Assembly (NCBI GenBank): GCA_016191785.1
Contig: JACPVJ010000130.1
Span: 1-48,099 of the forward strand
Length of the DNA stretch: 48,099 nucleotides
Direction: 5' to 3'
Origin: Myxococcales bacterium
Lineage (GTDB): Bacteria; Myxococcota_A; Polyangia; Polyangiales; Polyangiaceae
Numbering within the stretch: the stretch's first letter is position 1; every line of letters starts with the position of its first letter. Of the stretch, positions 1 to 8,112 are shown piece after piece. Position numbers and translations under genes: made by a program. The notes under the pieces were generated by a model. The model had not been told where the DNA came from. It was given only the letters and a program-made list of their open reading frames with translations, and made no database searches.

Positions 1-255
1 CTGGCGGTCGTTTGCTGCTGGGCACCGCGTTGCCCTGCAACGTCTGGCCGCCTGGCGGTCGTTTGCTGCTGGGCACCGCGTTGCCCTGCAACGTCTGGCC
101 GCCTGGCGGTCGTTTGCTGCTGGGCACCGCGTTGCCCTGCAACGTCTGGCCGCCTGGCGGTCGTTTGCTGGAGGGCACCGCGTTGCCCTGCAACGTCTGG
201 CCGCCTGGCGGTCGTTTGCTGCTGGGCACGGCGTTGCCCTGCAACGTCTGGCCGC
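1..255. repeat. 51-bp tandem repeat array, five copies, open at the window edge
   Basis: Five head-to-tail copies of a 51-bp unit start at 1, 52, 103, 154 and 205. They are almost identical: copy 4 has a GCTGGAGGG variant and copy 5 a GGCACGG variant. Each unit holds the near-palindrome CCGCC-T-GGCGG and the words GTTTG and CGTTGCC. Because 51 is a multiple of three, all reading frames stay open, which creates an artificial 17-residue peptide repeat; I do not regard this as a gene. The array may continue left of the window. From 256 to 431 I see no gene or recognisable site. The array is related to the one at 26547-26815. Confidence 0.95.
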
Positions 256-431
256 CTAGACTGCACTGGGAGGCCGTTCGGGTGGGCAGGCGGTCGGAGC
301 AAGAACAAGACGAGATGGATCAGCTAGGGTTGTCACCCCCTCTTCGCGACCGCGCGCAACCTCCGCGAGCCATGCCGGCGGCGCTCCGAGCACCCCCTCC
401 TGAGCCGGCGCAGCCGGCGATTTGGAGGGGG

Positions 432-539
432 CGCCCACCCGCAGGGGCGAAGCCCCGAGGATGGGCGGGGGGAGGCAACATGAGCTCGAGCGACTCCCGC
501 GGCTGCCCCCCGTGCACACCTGTTCGTGGGAGGTGTGCA
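432..539 (+). promoter_or_regulatory. Structured 5' leader with start-site hairpin upstream of the ProC-family gene
   Basis: Two strong structures precede the ATG at 539. First, CGCCCA (432-437) pairs with TGGGCG (462-467) around an inner GGGGC-GAA-GCCCC hairpin (444-456), leaving internal loops CCCGCA and GAGGA. Second, TGCACACCT (513-521) pairs perfectly with AGGTGTGCA (531-539) over a 9-nt loop; the 3' arm takes in part of the GGGAGG Shine-Dalgarno (528-533) and the first base of the start codon. This is the layout expected of a translational switch or RNA thermometer. I recognise no known riboswitch class, and no ligand can be named. An in-frame start at 422 would instead make this stretch coding. 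Confidence 0.45.
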
Positions 540-1357
540 TGAGGCCTGGCTCCGGGCCGCGCGTAGCGCCCCAAGTGACGAGCTTCGAGTCCATCGGCTT
601 CATCGGCGGCGGGCGCGTGACGCGCATTTTGCTCTCGGGCTGGGTCCGCGCCGGCACGCGCCTTCAACCGGTGGTGGTGAGCGAGCCCGACCCCGCGGCT
701 CGCGCCGCCCTCGCCGAGCGCCTCCCCGAGCTCGGCGTGGAGGTCGGCGACACGACCCTCGCCGCGGCGCAACAGCTGGTCTTCCTGGCGGTCCCCGCGG
801 CAACGATCGGCAGCGTCCTGCCGAGCGTCCGGTCCGCGCTCGACCCGACGGCGGTCCTGGTCTCGCTGGCACCGACGGTCACGCTCGCCATGCTGAGTGA
901 GCAACTCGGAGGGTTCACGCGCGTCGCCCGCTGTGTGCCCAACGCGCCGTCGATGATCGGCGCGGGCTTCAACCCCCTCGCGTTCGGTCCCGCGCTGGGT
1001 GAGGCCGAGCGACAGGGGCTTCTCACGCTGTTCGAGCCGCTCGGGAAGTCGCCCGAGGTGCCGGAAGCCGCGCTCGAGGGCTACACGCTGCTCACCGGGA
1101 TGGGCCCGACCTATCTCTGGTTCCAGCTCCAGGCGCTGCGCGAGCTGGCAGGCAGCTTCGGGCTGAGCGACGAGGAAGCCGCTCCGGCCCTGGCGAGCAT
1201 GACCTCGGGCGCCGCGCGGCTGCTGCTCGAGAGCGGCCTGAACCCCGCCGAGGTCATGGATCTGGTCGTGGTGCGACCGCTCGCCGACGACGAGGCGGTG
1301 ATCCGACGGGCGTACCAGACTCGCCTTCCCGCGGTGTACTCGAAGATCAAGCCCTGA
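539..1357 (+). CDS. Pyrroline-5-carboxylate reductase (ProC) family oxidoreductase
   Basis: A 272-residue cytoplasmic NAD(P)-dependent oxidoreductase. The N-terminus has the Rossmann glycine motif GFIGGGRVTRI, followed by a helical dimerisation half (GMGPTYLWFQLQAL..., SMTSGAARLLLE), and the length matches ProC, which reduces pyrroline-5-carboxylate to proline. The C-terminal loop normally reading SPGGTT is replaced here by LVVVRPLADD, so the substrate may differ. The start at 539 has GGGAGG at 528-533; a longer in-frame start at 422 lacks such a site and would add 39 low-complexity residues. It stands alone, upstream of the divergently promoted protease gene, and no other proline-pathway gene is nearby. 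Confidence 0.75.
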   Translation: MRPGSGPRVAPQVTSFESIGFIGGGRVTRILLSGWVRAGTRLQPVVVSEPDPAARAALAERLPELGVEVGDTTLAAAQQLVFLAVPAATIGSVLPSVRSALDPTAVLVSLAPTVTLAMLSEQLGGFTRVARCVPNAPSMIGAGFNPLAFGPALGEAERQGLLTLFEPLGKSPEVPEAALEGYTLLTGMGPTYLWFQLQALRELAGSFGLSDEEAAPALASMTSGAARLLLESGLNPAEVMDLVVVRPLADDEAVIRRAYQTRLPAVYSKIKP

Positions 1358-1448
1358 CCCGCGCCCCCCCCGAGCCGGAACCCGCAGCCTGCCCGCGACG
1401 CGACGCGACGTGCCATCGACAGCCCTCGCGCCGACGCCCGCGCCAGCA

Positions 1449-1454
1449 TATACA
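1449..1454 (+). promoter_or_regulatory. -10 element TATACA just before the S8 protease start
   Basis: TATACA lies 9 nt before the ATG at 1464, fitting the short-leader pattern seen at several other genes here. There is no Shine-Dalgarno at that ATG. It favours 1464 over the in-frame ATG at 1410. Confidence 0.35.
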
Positions 1455-1463
1455 CCCCGGGCC

Positions 1464-4400
1464 ATGCGCGGACTTCGGACGGCTTCAGCCCTCGGCGTTG
1501 GACTTCTGGCTTGGGGCTGCGCAGATGCACCCGCGGAGGCTCCCGTCGCCCAGCGGCGCACCGCGCTAGAACCACCGCCGGCGGCCTACTTCGTCGTGCT
1601 CGCCGGGACACCCGCCGCGGCGCGCATTCCCGACGGCGTCGACCCGCGCTCGGACCAAGCTGCTGCCGCCGCCCAGGCTGGCCTGCGCGAGCTCGACACC
1701 CAGCATGCTCGGCTCAGGCCCGTGCTCGAGCAGCAGGGCGCGGTGGTCATCGCAGAGCTCAGTCGCCTGGCCAACGCGATCCAGGTCGTGGCGACCCGCG
1801 CCCAGGTCGAGCGACTGCGGCACTTGCCGGAGGTCACCCGGGTCGAGCTCGTGCCGCTGCTGCACCCGACCTTGGCGTCGCTCTTGCCGGTGGTCGGCGC
1901 GCCTCAAGCGTGGGCGAACAACACCCCGTTCGACGGCGACGGCGTCACCATCGGCGTGATCGACTCGGGCCTGGACTACACCCACGCCGACTTCGGCGGC
2001 CCGGGAACCGTCGCCGCCTACACCGCCAACAACGGCAAGATCATCGAGCCCGGGACCTTCCCCACGGCCCGCGTGGCCGGCGGGTGGGACTTCGTCGGCG
2101 ACGACTACAACCCGACGGCGAACGTCAACGTGCCGGCCCCGGACCCCGATCCCCTCGACTGCGTGAAACCCGAGAACATGTCGGTGGCCGGCGGGCACGG
2201 CACTCACGTGGCGGGCATCGCGGGCGGCAACGGCGTCAAGCAAGACGGCTCGGCGTACCTCGGTCCGTACAACGTGAGCTTCAACCCCACGGCGTACCGC
2301 ATCGCGCCCGGCGTGGCCCCCAAGGCCAAGCTCTGGCCGCTTCGCGTGTTCGGCTGTGACGGCTCGACCACGATGCTGGTCAGCGCCCTCGAGCGCGCCG
2401 CCGATCCGAACCAGGACGGCAACTTCAGCGATCGTCTGGACGTGGTGAACGGCTCGCTGGGCACGGGCTACGCCCTCGGCTCGCCGACCACCACCACCGC
2501 GGTCGCCAACCTGACCAAGGTCGGCACGCTGCTGGTCACCGCCGCCGGCAACGACGGCCAGACGTTCTTCGTCGCCGCTTCGCCCGGGTCGTCGCCGCAA
2601 GCCTTGGCCGTGGCGGCCAGCGCCGACAACGAGTTCCTGAGCCTCAGCGTGACCACCGCCTCGGGCACCGAGAAGTACGCCTCCGCCGAGGGCGGCTTCA
2701 GCAAGCGCTTGATCGACACCGGCGCGATCAGCGCCCCGCTGATCCAGAGCCAGCCCGCCAATGGCTGCACGGCGCTCTCGAACGCAGCAGCGCTGAAGGG
2801 CAACATCGCCTTGATCGACCGTGGGGTCTGCTCGTTCATCCAGAAGTTCAACAGCGCCGTCGCCGCAGGCGCGGTGGCGGTGGTGATGATCGACGACGCG
2901 GACGATCCCCTGCCCTTCGCCATGGGCGGCGGCGACCCCGGCTCGGTGCCGATCCCAGGCGTGATGATCCGGATGGCCGACGGCGCGAAGGTGAAACAAG
3001 CCTGGGCCCAGGGCGCCGCCACCGCCAAGCTCGACCCCGCCGACCCGTATACCGGGGTGGGCGCCGAGCTCTTGGCCGGCTTCAGCTCCCGCGGGCCGAG
3101 CGCGGTCGACGGCCGGCTCAAGCCCGAGATCGCCGCCCCCGGGTTCTCGATCGACTCGGCGCGAGTGGGCTCGGGCAACGAGCCCCGCCGCTCGCAGGGC
3201 ACGAGCCAGGCCTCGCCGGTGGTCGCCGGCGCAGCGGCGCTGGTGCGACAGGCCCGGCCCGCGTTCTCCCCAATGGAGGTCAAGGCCGCGCTGATGAACA
3301 GCACCGAGCCCCTGGCCGACCTGTCGTCCCAGCTCTACCAGACCTCGATCGTGGGCAGCGGTCGCGTCGCCGTCGAACGCGCGGTGGCGCAGCAGGTCAC
3401 CGCGGGCGCCGACGTCGAGGCGGGTGAGGTCGGCGTCGCGTTCGGCGCCGTGACCAGCGACGTGGCCACCACTGAGGAGCGCACGGTGACGCTGAAGAAC
3501 CACGGCACCGCCGAGGTCACCCTCGACGCGAGCGTGGTGGCCACCCACGTGCTGCCCGGCGTGAGCGTCAGCGTCACCCCCAGCACCGTGAAGGTCGCGC
3601 CGGGTCAGAGCGCGACGGTGAAGGCCGTGCTCGCCCTCGACCCCGCCGTCCTCGGCAGCCCCGGTCCCGACCCCGGCACCTCGCCCATGGCCAGCCAGCA
3701 GGCGCGCCACTACCTGAACGAGGCCAGCGGCAACCTGCGCTTCGCACACCCAGGGGGCGGCGCCGAAAACGTGCTGGTGCCGTACCACGGCAGCGTGCGC
3801 GCGGCGGCCAAGCGGAACGGCAAGGCGTCCCGAAAGTGCGGCTCGGGGGTCGACGCCACGGTCGACGTAGCGCTCGAGGGCAGCTCGGCGCACCCGGAGC
3901 CGGTGGTGAGCGTGTTTCAGCTCGGGGTCTTGGACGACGAAGACCCGAGCTCCAAGACCGACGCCAACGTCGCGGCGCTCGACATCCGGGCGATCGGCGC
4001 CGCGACCGATCTGGCCACTGCCGCCTCGTTCGACGAGGCCCAGGTCTTCTTCGCGGTGGCGGTGACCGGGCAGTGGACCACGCCGGCGCGCGGCCCCCTG
4101 AGCTTGGTGACCATCGACGTCGACCCCGGCAACGACGGCAGCGCCGAGTTCGAGATCCGCGCCGAGCCCCGCAACAAGCAGTTCTTCTACCGAGACGCCC
4201 TCGCGTCGTCCACCTATCCGAAGGGCAGTGACCAGCGCATCCGGCGGCTGCCGCTCAACCTGGTCACGCCCGACGTGGCCGAGACCCACCCGTTCAACAA
4301 TTCGGTGCTGGTCTTCACGGCACTGCTCAGCGATCTGGGCGTGTCCGAGCAGAACCCGGTCTTCTCGTACTACGCCTCGACCGAAGATCCGGTCAGCCTG

Positions 4401-5123
4401 ACCTTCGGTCAGTCGACCAACTGGGCGGTCTTCGACGCCAAAAAGCCAGTGCTGAACGCGGCCAAGTACGGCAAGGACGGCCTGCCGCTGTTCGTCGGCC
4501 CGGGCCCCATCCAGGTCGACGTCTCCGAAGAAGGGCGCGCCGGAAGCGTGCCGCTCGATCTTCTGCTGCTCCACCACACCAACGTCGCGGGCTCGCGTTT
4601 CGAGGTTTTGACCTTGGCCCCGAAGCCGCCGGGCGATCTGGGGCTTTCTGCCGTGTCCGAGAACAGCGTGGTCGCGGGCGAGAGCACCCAGCTGGTGTTC
4701 AAAGCGCTGAACGGCGGCCCCGAGGCGGTGCAGGGCGTGAAGCTCGAGCTCACGCCGACGCACGGCACCCTGGTCTCGGCCACCACCACCCAAGGCGCGT
4801 GCAACGCCGCGCTGTGCGCCCTCGGGGAGCTGGCCCCCGGCGCCAGCGCGACGGTGACCGCCACGGTGCGGGCAGACGCTGACGGCGAAGCGTCGCTGAC
4901 GGTGAACGCCGAGCTCGCCAGCGAGCTCGACTGCGAGTCCACCACGGCCAACAACACCACGCTCTCTACGCTCTCGATCACCCAGCCCCCACGCCCGCCT
5001 GCGCTTCACCCGGCGGGGGGTTGTGACTGTCGCGCCTCGGCCCCGCGCGGCGCGCTCTGGGGCGCCTGGCTCGCGGCCCTGCTCGCGGGTGCCGGAATCG
5101 CGCGGCGCCGCTTCCGCCGCTGA
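1464..5123 (+). CDS. Secreted subtilisin-like (S8) serine protease with PA domain and MYXO-CTERM-like tail
   Basis: A 1219-residue surface or secreted protease. An N-terminal signal ending near LLAWGCAD is followed by an I9-like propeptide (about 40-145) and an S8 catalytic domain with Asp167 (VIDSG), His245 (GHGTHVAG) and Ser581 (GTSQASP). A protease-associated insert lies before the serine (CTALSNAAALKGNIALIDRG). Beta-sandwich regions follow, the last resembling a DUF11/CARDB-type domain (about 1050-1170). The end, GGCDCR...hydrophobic...ARRRFRR, matches the MYXO-CTERM sorting layout: Cys, membrane segment, Arg cluster. The N-terminal lipobox is poor (AWGC), so a plain signal peptide plus C-terminal anchoring is the likelier reading. 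It is monocistronic; its stop lies 6 nt from the convergent coiled-coil gene. Confidence 0.9.
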   Translation: MRGLRTASALGVGLLAWGCADAPAEAPVAQRRTALEPPPAAYFVVLAGTPAAARIPDGVDPRSDQAAAAAQAGLRELDTQHARLRPVLEQQGAVVIAELSRLANAIQVVATRAQVERLRHLPEVTRVELVPLLHPTLASLLPVVGAPQAWANNTPFDGDGVTIGVIDSGLDYTHADFGGPGTVAAYTANNGKIIEPGTFPTARVAGGWDFVGDDYNPTANVNVPAPDPDPLDCVKPENMSVAGGHGTHVAGIAGGNGVKQDGSAYLGPYNVSFNPTAYRIAPGVAPKAKLWPLRVFGCDGSTTMLVSALERAADPNQDGNFSDRLDVVNGSLGTGYALGSPTTTTAVANLTKVGTLLVTAAGNDGQTFFVAASPGSSPQALAVAASADNEFLSLSVTTASGTEKYASAEGGFSKRLIDTGAISAPLIQSQPANGCTALSNAAALKGNIALIDRGVCSFIQKFNSAVAAGAVAVVMIDDADDPLPFAMGGGDPGSVPIPGVMIRMADGAKVKQAWAQGAATAKLDPADPYTGVGAELLAGFSSRGPSAVDGRLKPEIAAPGFSIDSARVGSGNEPRRSQGTSQASPVVAGAAALVRQARPAFSPMEVKAALMNSTEPLADLSSQLYQTSIVGSGRVAVERAVAQQVTAGADVEAGEVGVAFGAVTSDVATTEERTVTLKNHGTAEVTLDASVVATHVLPGVSVSVTPSTVKVAPGQSATVKAVLALDPAVLGSPGPDPGTSPMASQQARHYLNEASGNLRFAHPGGGAENVLVPYHGSVRAAAKRNGKASRKCGSGVDATVDVALEGSSAHPEPVVSVFQLGVLDDEDPSSKTDANVAALDIRAIGAATDLATAASFDEAQVFFAVAVTGQWTTPARGPLSLVTIDVDPGNDGSAEFEIRAEPRNKQFFYRDALASSTYPKGSDQRIRRLPLNLVTPDVAETHPFNNSVLVFTALLSDLGVSEQNPVFSYYASTEDPVSLTFGQSTNWAVFDAKKPVLNAAKYGKDGLPLFVGPGPIQVDVSEEGRAGSVPLDLLLLHHTNVAGSRFEVLTLAPKPPGDLGLSAVSENSVVAGESTQLVFKALNGGPEAVQGVKLELTPTHGTLVSATTTQGACNAALCALGELAPGASATVTATVRADADGEASLTVNAELASELDCESTTANNTTLSTLSITQPPRPPALHPAGGCDCRASAPRGALWGAWLAALLAGAGIARRRFRR

Positions 5124-5129
5124 CCCAGA

Positions 5130-5549
5130 TCAGGCGCGCTCGAGCTCTGCCCGCCGCGCGGCGACCTCGCGGGCGGCCGCCGCGAGGGCCTCTACCGCGC
5201 GACCCAGGACCTCGCGGGCCGCGTCGATCCGCTTCTCGGCCTCGACGATTTCCACGCCCGCGGCGCTCATCGCCGCCCGGGCCTGGGCCAGCTGCGACTC
5301 GAGCCCGCTCACGTCCGCGACCGGCGGCCCGACTTGCTCGGCGCTCTTCAAGAGCGCCGACAGGTGCCGCAGGGTGCTCGCGTGGGCGCCGTTCTTCGCG
5401 AGCCAGATCTCGTGCTCGTGCTCGCGCTCGGCCAGCGCGGCCTCTGCCGCGTGCTTGTCCTTCAGCGCCTGGGTGTGTCGGTCCATCGCCTCGCCGTACA
5501 GCTCGACGGCGATCTCGCGGGGGTCTCGCCGCTGGCGATACCCGCTCAC
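5130..5549 (-). CDS. Small coiled-coil protein, function unknown
   Basis: A 139-residue protein starting at a GTG that overlaps the TGA of the VWA gene (GTGA), so translation is probably coupled. There is no signal peptide or membrane segment. The sequence is Ala/Glu/Arg-rich with long heptad-like stretches (ALKDKHAAEAALAEREHEHE, QLAQARAAMSAAGVEIVEAE), so a helical coiled coil is expected. It is the last gene of the minus-strand run beginning at 9432. An ATG in the same frame further in (MDRHTQAL) is an alternative start. No family is recognised. Confidence 0.7.
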   Translation of the reverse strand: MSGYRQRRDPREIAVELYGEAMDRHTQALKDKHAAEAALAEREHEHEIWLAKNGAHASTLRHLSALLKSAEQVGPPVADVSGLESQLAQARAAMSAAGVEIVEAEKRIDAAREVLGRAVEALAAAAREVAARRAELERA

Positions 5550-6682
5550 TTGATGACCGTGTCGCAGCCCAGCTGGATCTCGATCTTGGCGCCGTAGTCC
5601 TTCTTCACCGCGGCGCAGGTGCTTGGGCAAAACACGATCTTCTTCGGGGTCGTGGCGCTGTAGTACCAGTCGCCGCCCTTGGCGCAGTCGGTGGTCTGCT
5701 TCAAGAGCTGCAGCGCGCCGCCGGCCGGGGTGAGCCCGACGTTCACCTTGTTGAAGGCGATCTCGCCCTTTTGCACCTTGTCGGGGATCTCGAACTCGCA
5801 GGGCAGCGCCTCGCCTCGCACCTTGGCGAGGGCGTTCTCGAACTCTTTCTGGACGTTGGTGTTCGAAACCAAGATGGCGCTGGTGGTCCCGCCGGCCTGG
5901 GCCACGGCGTTGGCGAAGGCCTGATCGACCCCGGGCAGACCGATCACGAAGGTGAGCACCGAGTACGACAGGCCCGACGCGGCGATCTTGGCGATCTCGC
6001 TGGTCAGCTCGGGGTTCACGCTGCCGCAGAGCGGCGCGGGCCCAGCCGGCTGCCCGTCGGTCACGAGCAGCACCGCCGCGGTGTGCCCCGGGTTGTTCTG
6101 CGTGATCTCGATGCCCTTGAGCAGCGCGCCGCCCAGCGCCGGATAGACCGGAGTGCTCAGCCCGTCGGGGACGGCGGCCTTGATCGCCGTCTCGATGGCC
6201 GTCGCGTTGCCGGGCAAGAGCGCGAACGGCGTGTCGGGCGTGGCATAGGGCTTCTGATCGCAGACCGGCGTGCCGTCGATGGCGCGCGGAAAGAGCTTGA
6301 GGCCGACATGAACGCCCCCGGAGGTCGGGTTGTTCACGAAGGCGATCAGCCCGGCCTTGGCCGCGTCCCACTTGAAGCCCGACATGCTGGAGGACTTGTC
6401 GAGGGCGATGAACAAGTGGAGCGGCGTATTCTTGCCCTCTTCCTTGTCGTAGAAGCAGCCGGCGTCGGGGTCTATGGCATCGTTGTTCCCCGAGTCGATC
6501 AGCACGCCACCGGAGCCCGAGCTGCCCCCGCCCCCCAGGTTGAGACCGCCGGTGCCGCCGGCGCCGCCGGCGCCGCTGCCGCCCGAGCCGGGCGCTTCAT
6601 CGGCTTCGGAGCCGCAGGCAAAGAAGCCCGCCGCGGCGGCGGCCAGAGCGAAAGCGGAGAAAAGCCGGCGAGGGGAAGACAT
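5546..6682 (-). CDS. VWA-domain lipoprotein
   Basis: A 378-residue envelope protein. Residues 1-23 form a signal ending at the lipobox-like FFAC, followed by a Gly/Ser-rich linker (GSGGSGAGGAGG...). A von Willebrand A domain begins around residue 90 with the MIDAS motif D95-x-S-x-S (DKSSSM). Conserved later segments include LLVTDGQPAG and SYSVLTFVIGLPG. VWA domains with a MIDAS bind a divalent cation and mediate protein contacts, so a surface-adhesion or scaffold role is inferred. The start at 6682 was chosen because the signal peptide begins there; in-frame sequence upstream belongs to the preceding gene. It follows the small hydrolase by 19 nt and overlaps the coiled-coil gene. Confidence 0.85.
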   Translation of the reverse strand: MSSPRRLFSAFALAAAAAGFFACGSEADEAPGSGGSGAGGAGGTGGLNLGGGGSSGSGGVLIDSGNNDAIDPDAGCFYDKEEGKNTPLHLFIALDKSSSMSGFKWDAAKAGLIAFVNNPTSGGVHVGLKLFPRAIDGTPVCDQKPYATPDTPFALLPGNATAIETAIKAAVPDGLSTPVYPALGGALLKGIEITQNNPGHTAAVLLVTDGQPAGPAPLCGSVNPELTSEIAKIAASGLSYSVLTFVIGLPGVDQAFANAVAQAGGTTSAILVSNTNVQKEFENALAKVRGEALPCEFEIPDKVQKGEIAFNKVNVGLTPAGGALQLLKQTTDCAKGGDWYYSATTPKKIVFCPSTCAAVKKDYGAKIEIQLGCDTVIK

Positions 6683-6701
6683 GGAAGCTCGTCGCTCGAG
6701 T

Positions 6702-7196
6702 CTAGCCTCGATCGCCGGATCGTCCCAGCCCTCGCACGAAGCCGGCCAGCGCATCGCCCTCGAGCAGCGACGAAAGCCGGTGATCGTCGTCGACCTCGAC
6801 CAGGCGGACCTGGGGGCTCTGGGCCAGCGCGCGGCTGTGCTCGATCGGGCAAACGTCGTCGCGGGTGCCGTGCACGATGGTGATCGCCACGCCCGCGGGC
6901 ACCGCCGCCGCGACGCCGAAATGCGCGTGAGCCGGCGCGAGCAGCAGCGTGGGCCCGCGCCACAGCGCGCGCTGCACCAAAGCCAGGGCCACCGCGCCGC
7001 CGAACGACGAGCCGACCAGCACGTCGGGGCGATGCGTGGCGAGCGCTTCGGCTTGGGTGCGGATCGCCCCCTCGAAGTCGCGGGGGTCCATCGCCGGCGC
7101 GAAGAGCTCGAAGCAGCGCGCCAGGTACTGCGCCTTCGCCCCGGTGGGGCTGCCCTCGAGCCCGTGGATCAGCTGCACCCTCAGGCGCCCCCTCAC
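6702..7196 (-). CDS. Small alpha/beta-hydrolase (YqiA-like esterase)
   Basis: A 164-residue cytoplasmic hydrolase. It shows an N-terminal strand with HGLEGSP, the nucleophile elbow GSSFGG, an acidic residue in HGTRDDVCP and a late His in DDDHRL: a complete Ser-Asp-His set in a minimal alpha/beta fold, as in YqiA/UPF0227 esterases. The substrate is unknown. It starts at a GTG overlapping the TGA of the RecA-like gene (GTGA), suggesting translational coupling; a second in-frame GTG six codons on (LRVQLIHG) is an alternative. The VWA lipoprotein gene follows after 19 nt. Confidence 0.8.
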   Translation of the reverse strand: MRGRLRVQLIHGLEGSPTGAKAQYLARCFELFAPAMDPRDFEGAIRTQAEALATHRPDVLVGSSFGGAVALALVQRALWRGPTLLLAPAHAHFGVAAAVPAGVAITIVHGTRDDVCPIEHSRALAQSPQVRLVEVDDDHRLSSLLEGDALAGFVRGLGRSGDRG

Positions 7197-8098
7197 GGCG
7201 CGCGCTCTTCGAACGTCGCCGCGCCGGCGATGAAGCGCAGCGGGACGATGCCCGTCGGCCCGGTGTGGTTCTTGCGTACCAAGAGCTCGACCGGCCGCGC
7301 GCCGAGGGCGAGCTGACGCTCGTTCAGCGGCGACGCCGAGCCTTCGACGTTGCGGAGATCGGCGCTCATGGTCGCGGCGGGCGCCACCAGATCCGCGTGA
7401 CGCGCCTGGGAGGTGACCAGCACCGCGCAGCCCTCTTCGGCGATGCGCCGGAGCTCGAACGCGACCTGGCTGACGCGGCTCTCGAGGCTGGCGTTGGCCG
7501 CGGCCGCTCGGCCGGCGTCGCCGCCCACCGACGCGCTCAGGGCCTCGATGCCGTCCACTACCAGCACCACCCGATCGTGCCGCGCCCAGAGCTGCGAGGC
7601 GGTCGCGGCGAGGCTGGCCGTCGACTCGAAGGGGTCGCACTTGTGCACGTGGAACATGCTGCCGACCTTCTTGACCACGGTCTCGACGGCGGCGCTCACC
7701 GGGCCGTGACTGGCCTCGTCTTGCCAGGCCTGCCCCGTCCAAAGCGTGCCGTAGGTGACGCGGCTGTCGGGGTGGTCGCGGTGCAACGCCCGGGTCGCGA
7801 GCCGCGCCACCACCTCGGTCTCGTCGATCACCGGGCTCGCGAACAGCGTCGCCGCCCGCGCGCGCGCCGCCATGTAGCCCACCAAGAGCGAGAAGGCCGT
7901 CTTGCCGACGCCGGCGGCGCCCGAGACCGAAAGCAACGTTCCGGTTCGCAGCCCGCCGGCCAGCATCCGATCGAGGATCGGCAGGCCGGTGGCCGTAGCA
8001 GGGTGCAGCGCGCCCATCCGAGTCGTCACGTCGACCTGCATGCTGGCGAGCGACTGCGGAGCGCGGCGAGACGGCGGAAGATCGGACGGGGTCGTCAC
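7193..8098 (-). CDS. RecA-superfamily ATPase (Rad55/KaiC/DnaB-C-like)
   Basis: A 301-residue cytoplasmic P-loop ATPase. Walker A is GAAGVGKT at 60-67, and Walker B is RVVLVVDGIEAL, followed by a VLVTSQA strand typical of the RecA/KaiC/DnaB fold. A C-terminal VRKNHTGPTGIVPLRF segment resembles the KNRxGxxG strand of DnaB-type helicase cores. This suggests a nucleic-acid-linked or regulatory ATPase, but no specific family is certain. The start is the GTG at 8098; a later ATG at residue 20 is possible. It lies 14 nt downstream of the DHH-CBS gene and overlaps the hydrolase gene. Confidence 0.75.
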   Translation of the reverse strand: MTTPSDLPPSRRAPQSLASMQVDVTTRMGALHPATATGLPILDRMLAGGLRTGTLLSVSGAAGVGKTAFSLLVGYMAARARAATLFASPVIDETEVVARLATRALHRDHPDSRVTYGTLWTGQAWQDEASHGPVSAAVETVVKKVGSMFHVHKCDPFESTASLAATASQLWARHDRVVLVVDGIEALSASVGGDAGRAAAANASLESRVSQVAFELRRIAEEGCAVLVTSQARHADLVAPAATMSADLRNVEGSASPLNERQLALGARPVELLVRKNHTGPTGIVPLRFIAGAATFEERAP

Positions 8099-8112
8099 CG
8101 GCGCAGGATAAG

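Noticed and set aside
12..542. Open frame through the 51-bp array giving a 17-residue peptide repeat
   Set aside because: The period is divisible by three, so every frame stays open; there is no ribosome site, no conservation signal, and the array differs at codon positions without bias.
1566..5009. Very long minus-strand open frame opposite the protease
   Set aside because: A shadow of a GC-rich gene: Arg/Gly/His-rich product, no domain, fully inside a clear protease gene.
6682..6704. TAGACT -10 element before the VWA lipoprotein gene
   Set aside because: The TAG is the stop codon of the upstream hydrolase gene and the genes are closely packed, so an internal promoter is not needed.
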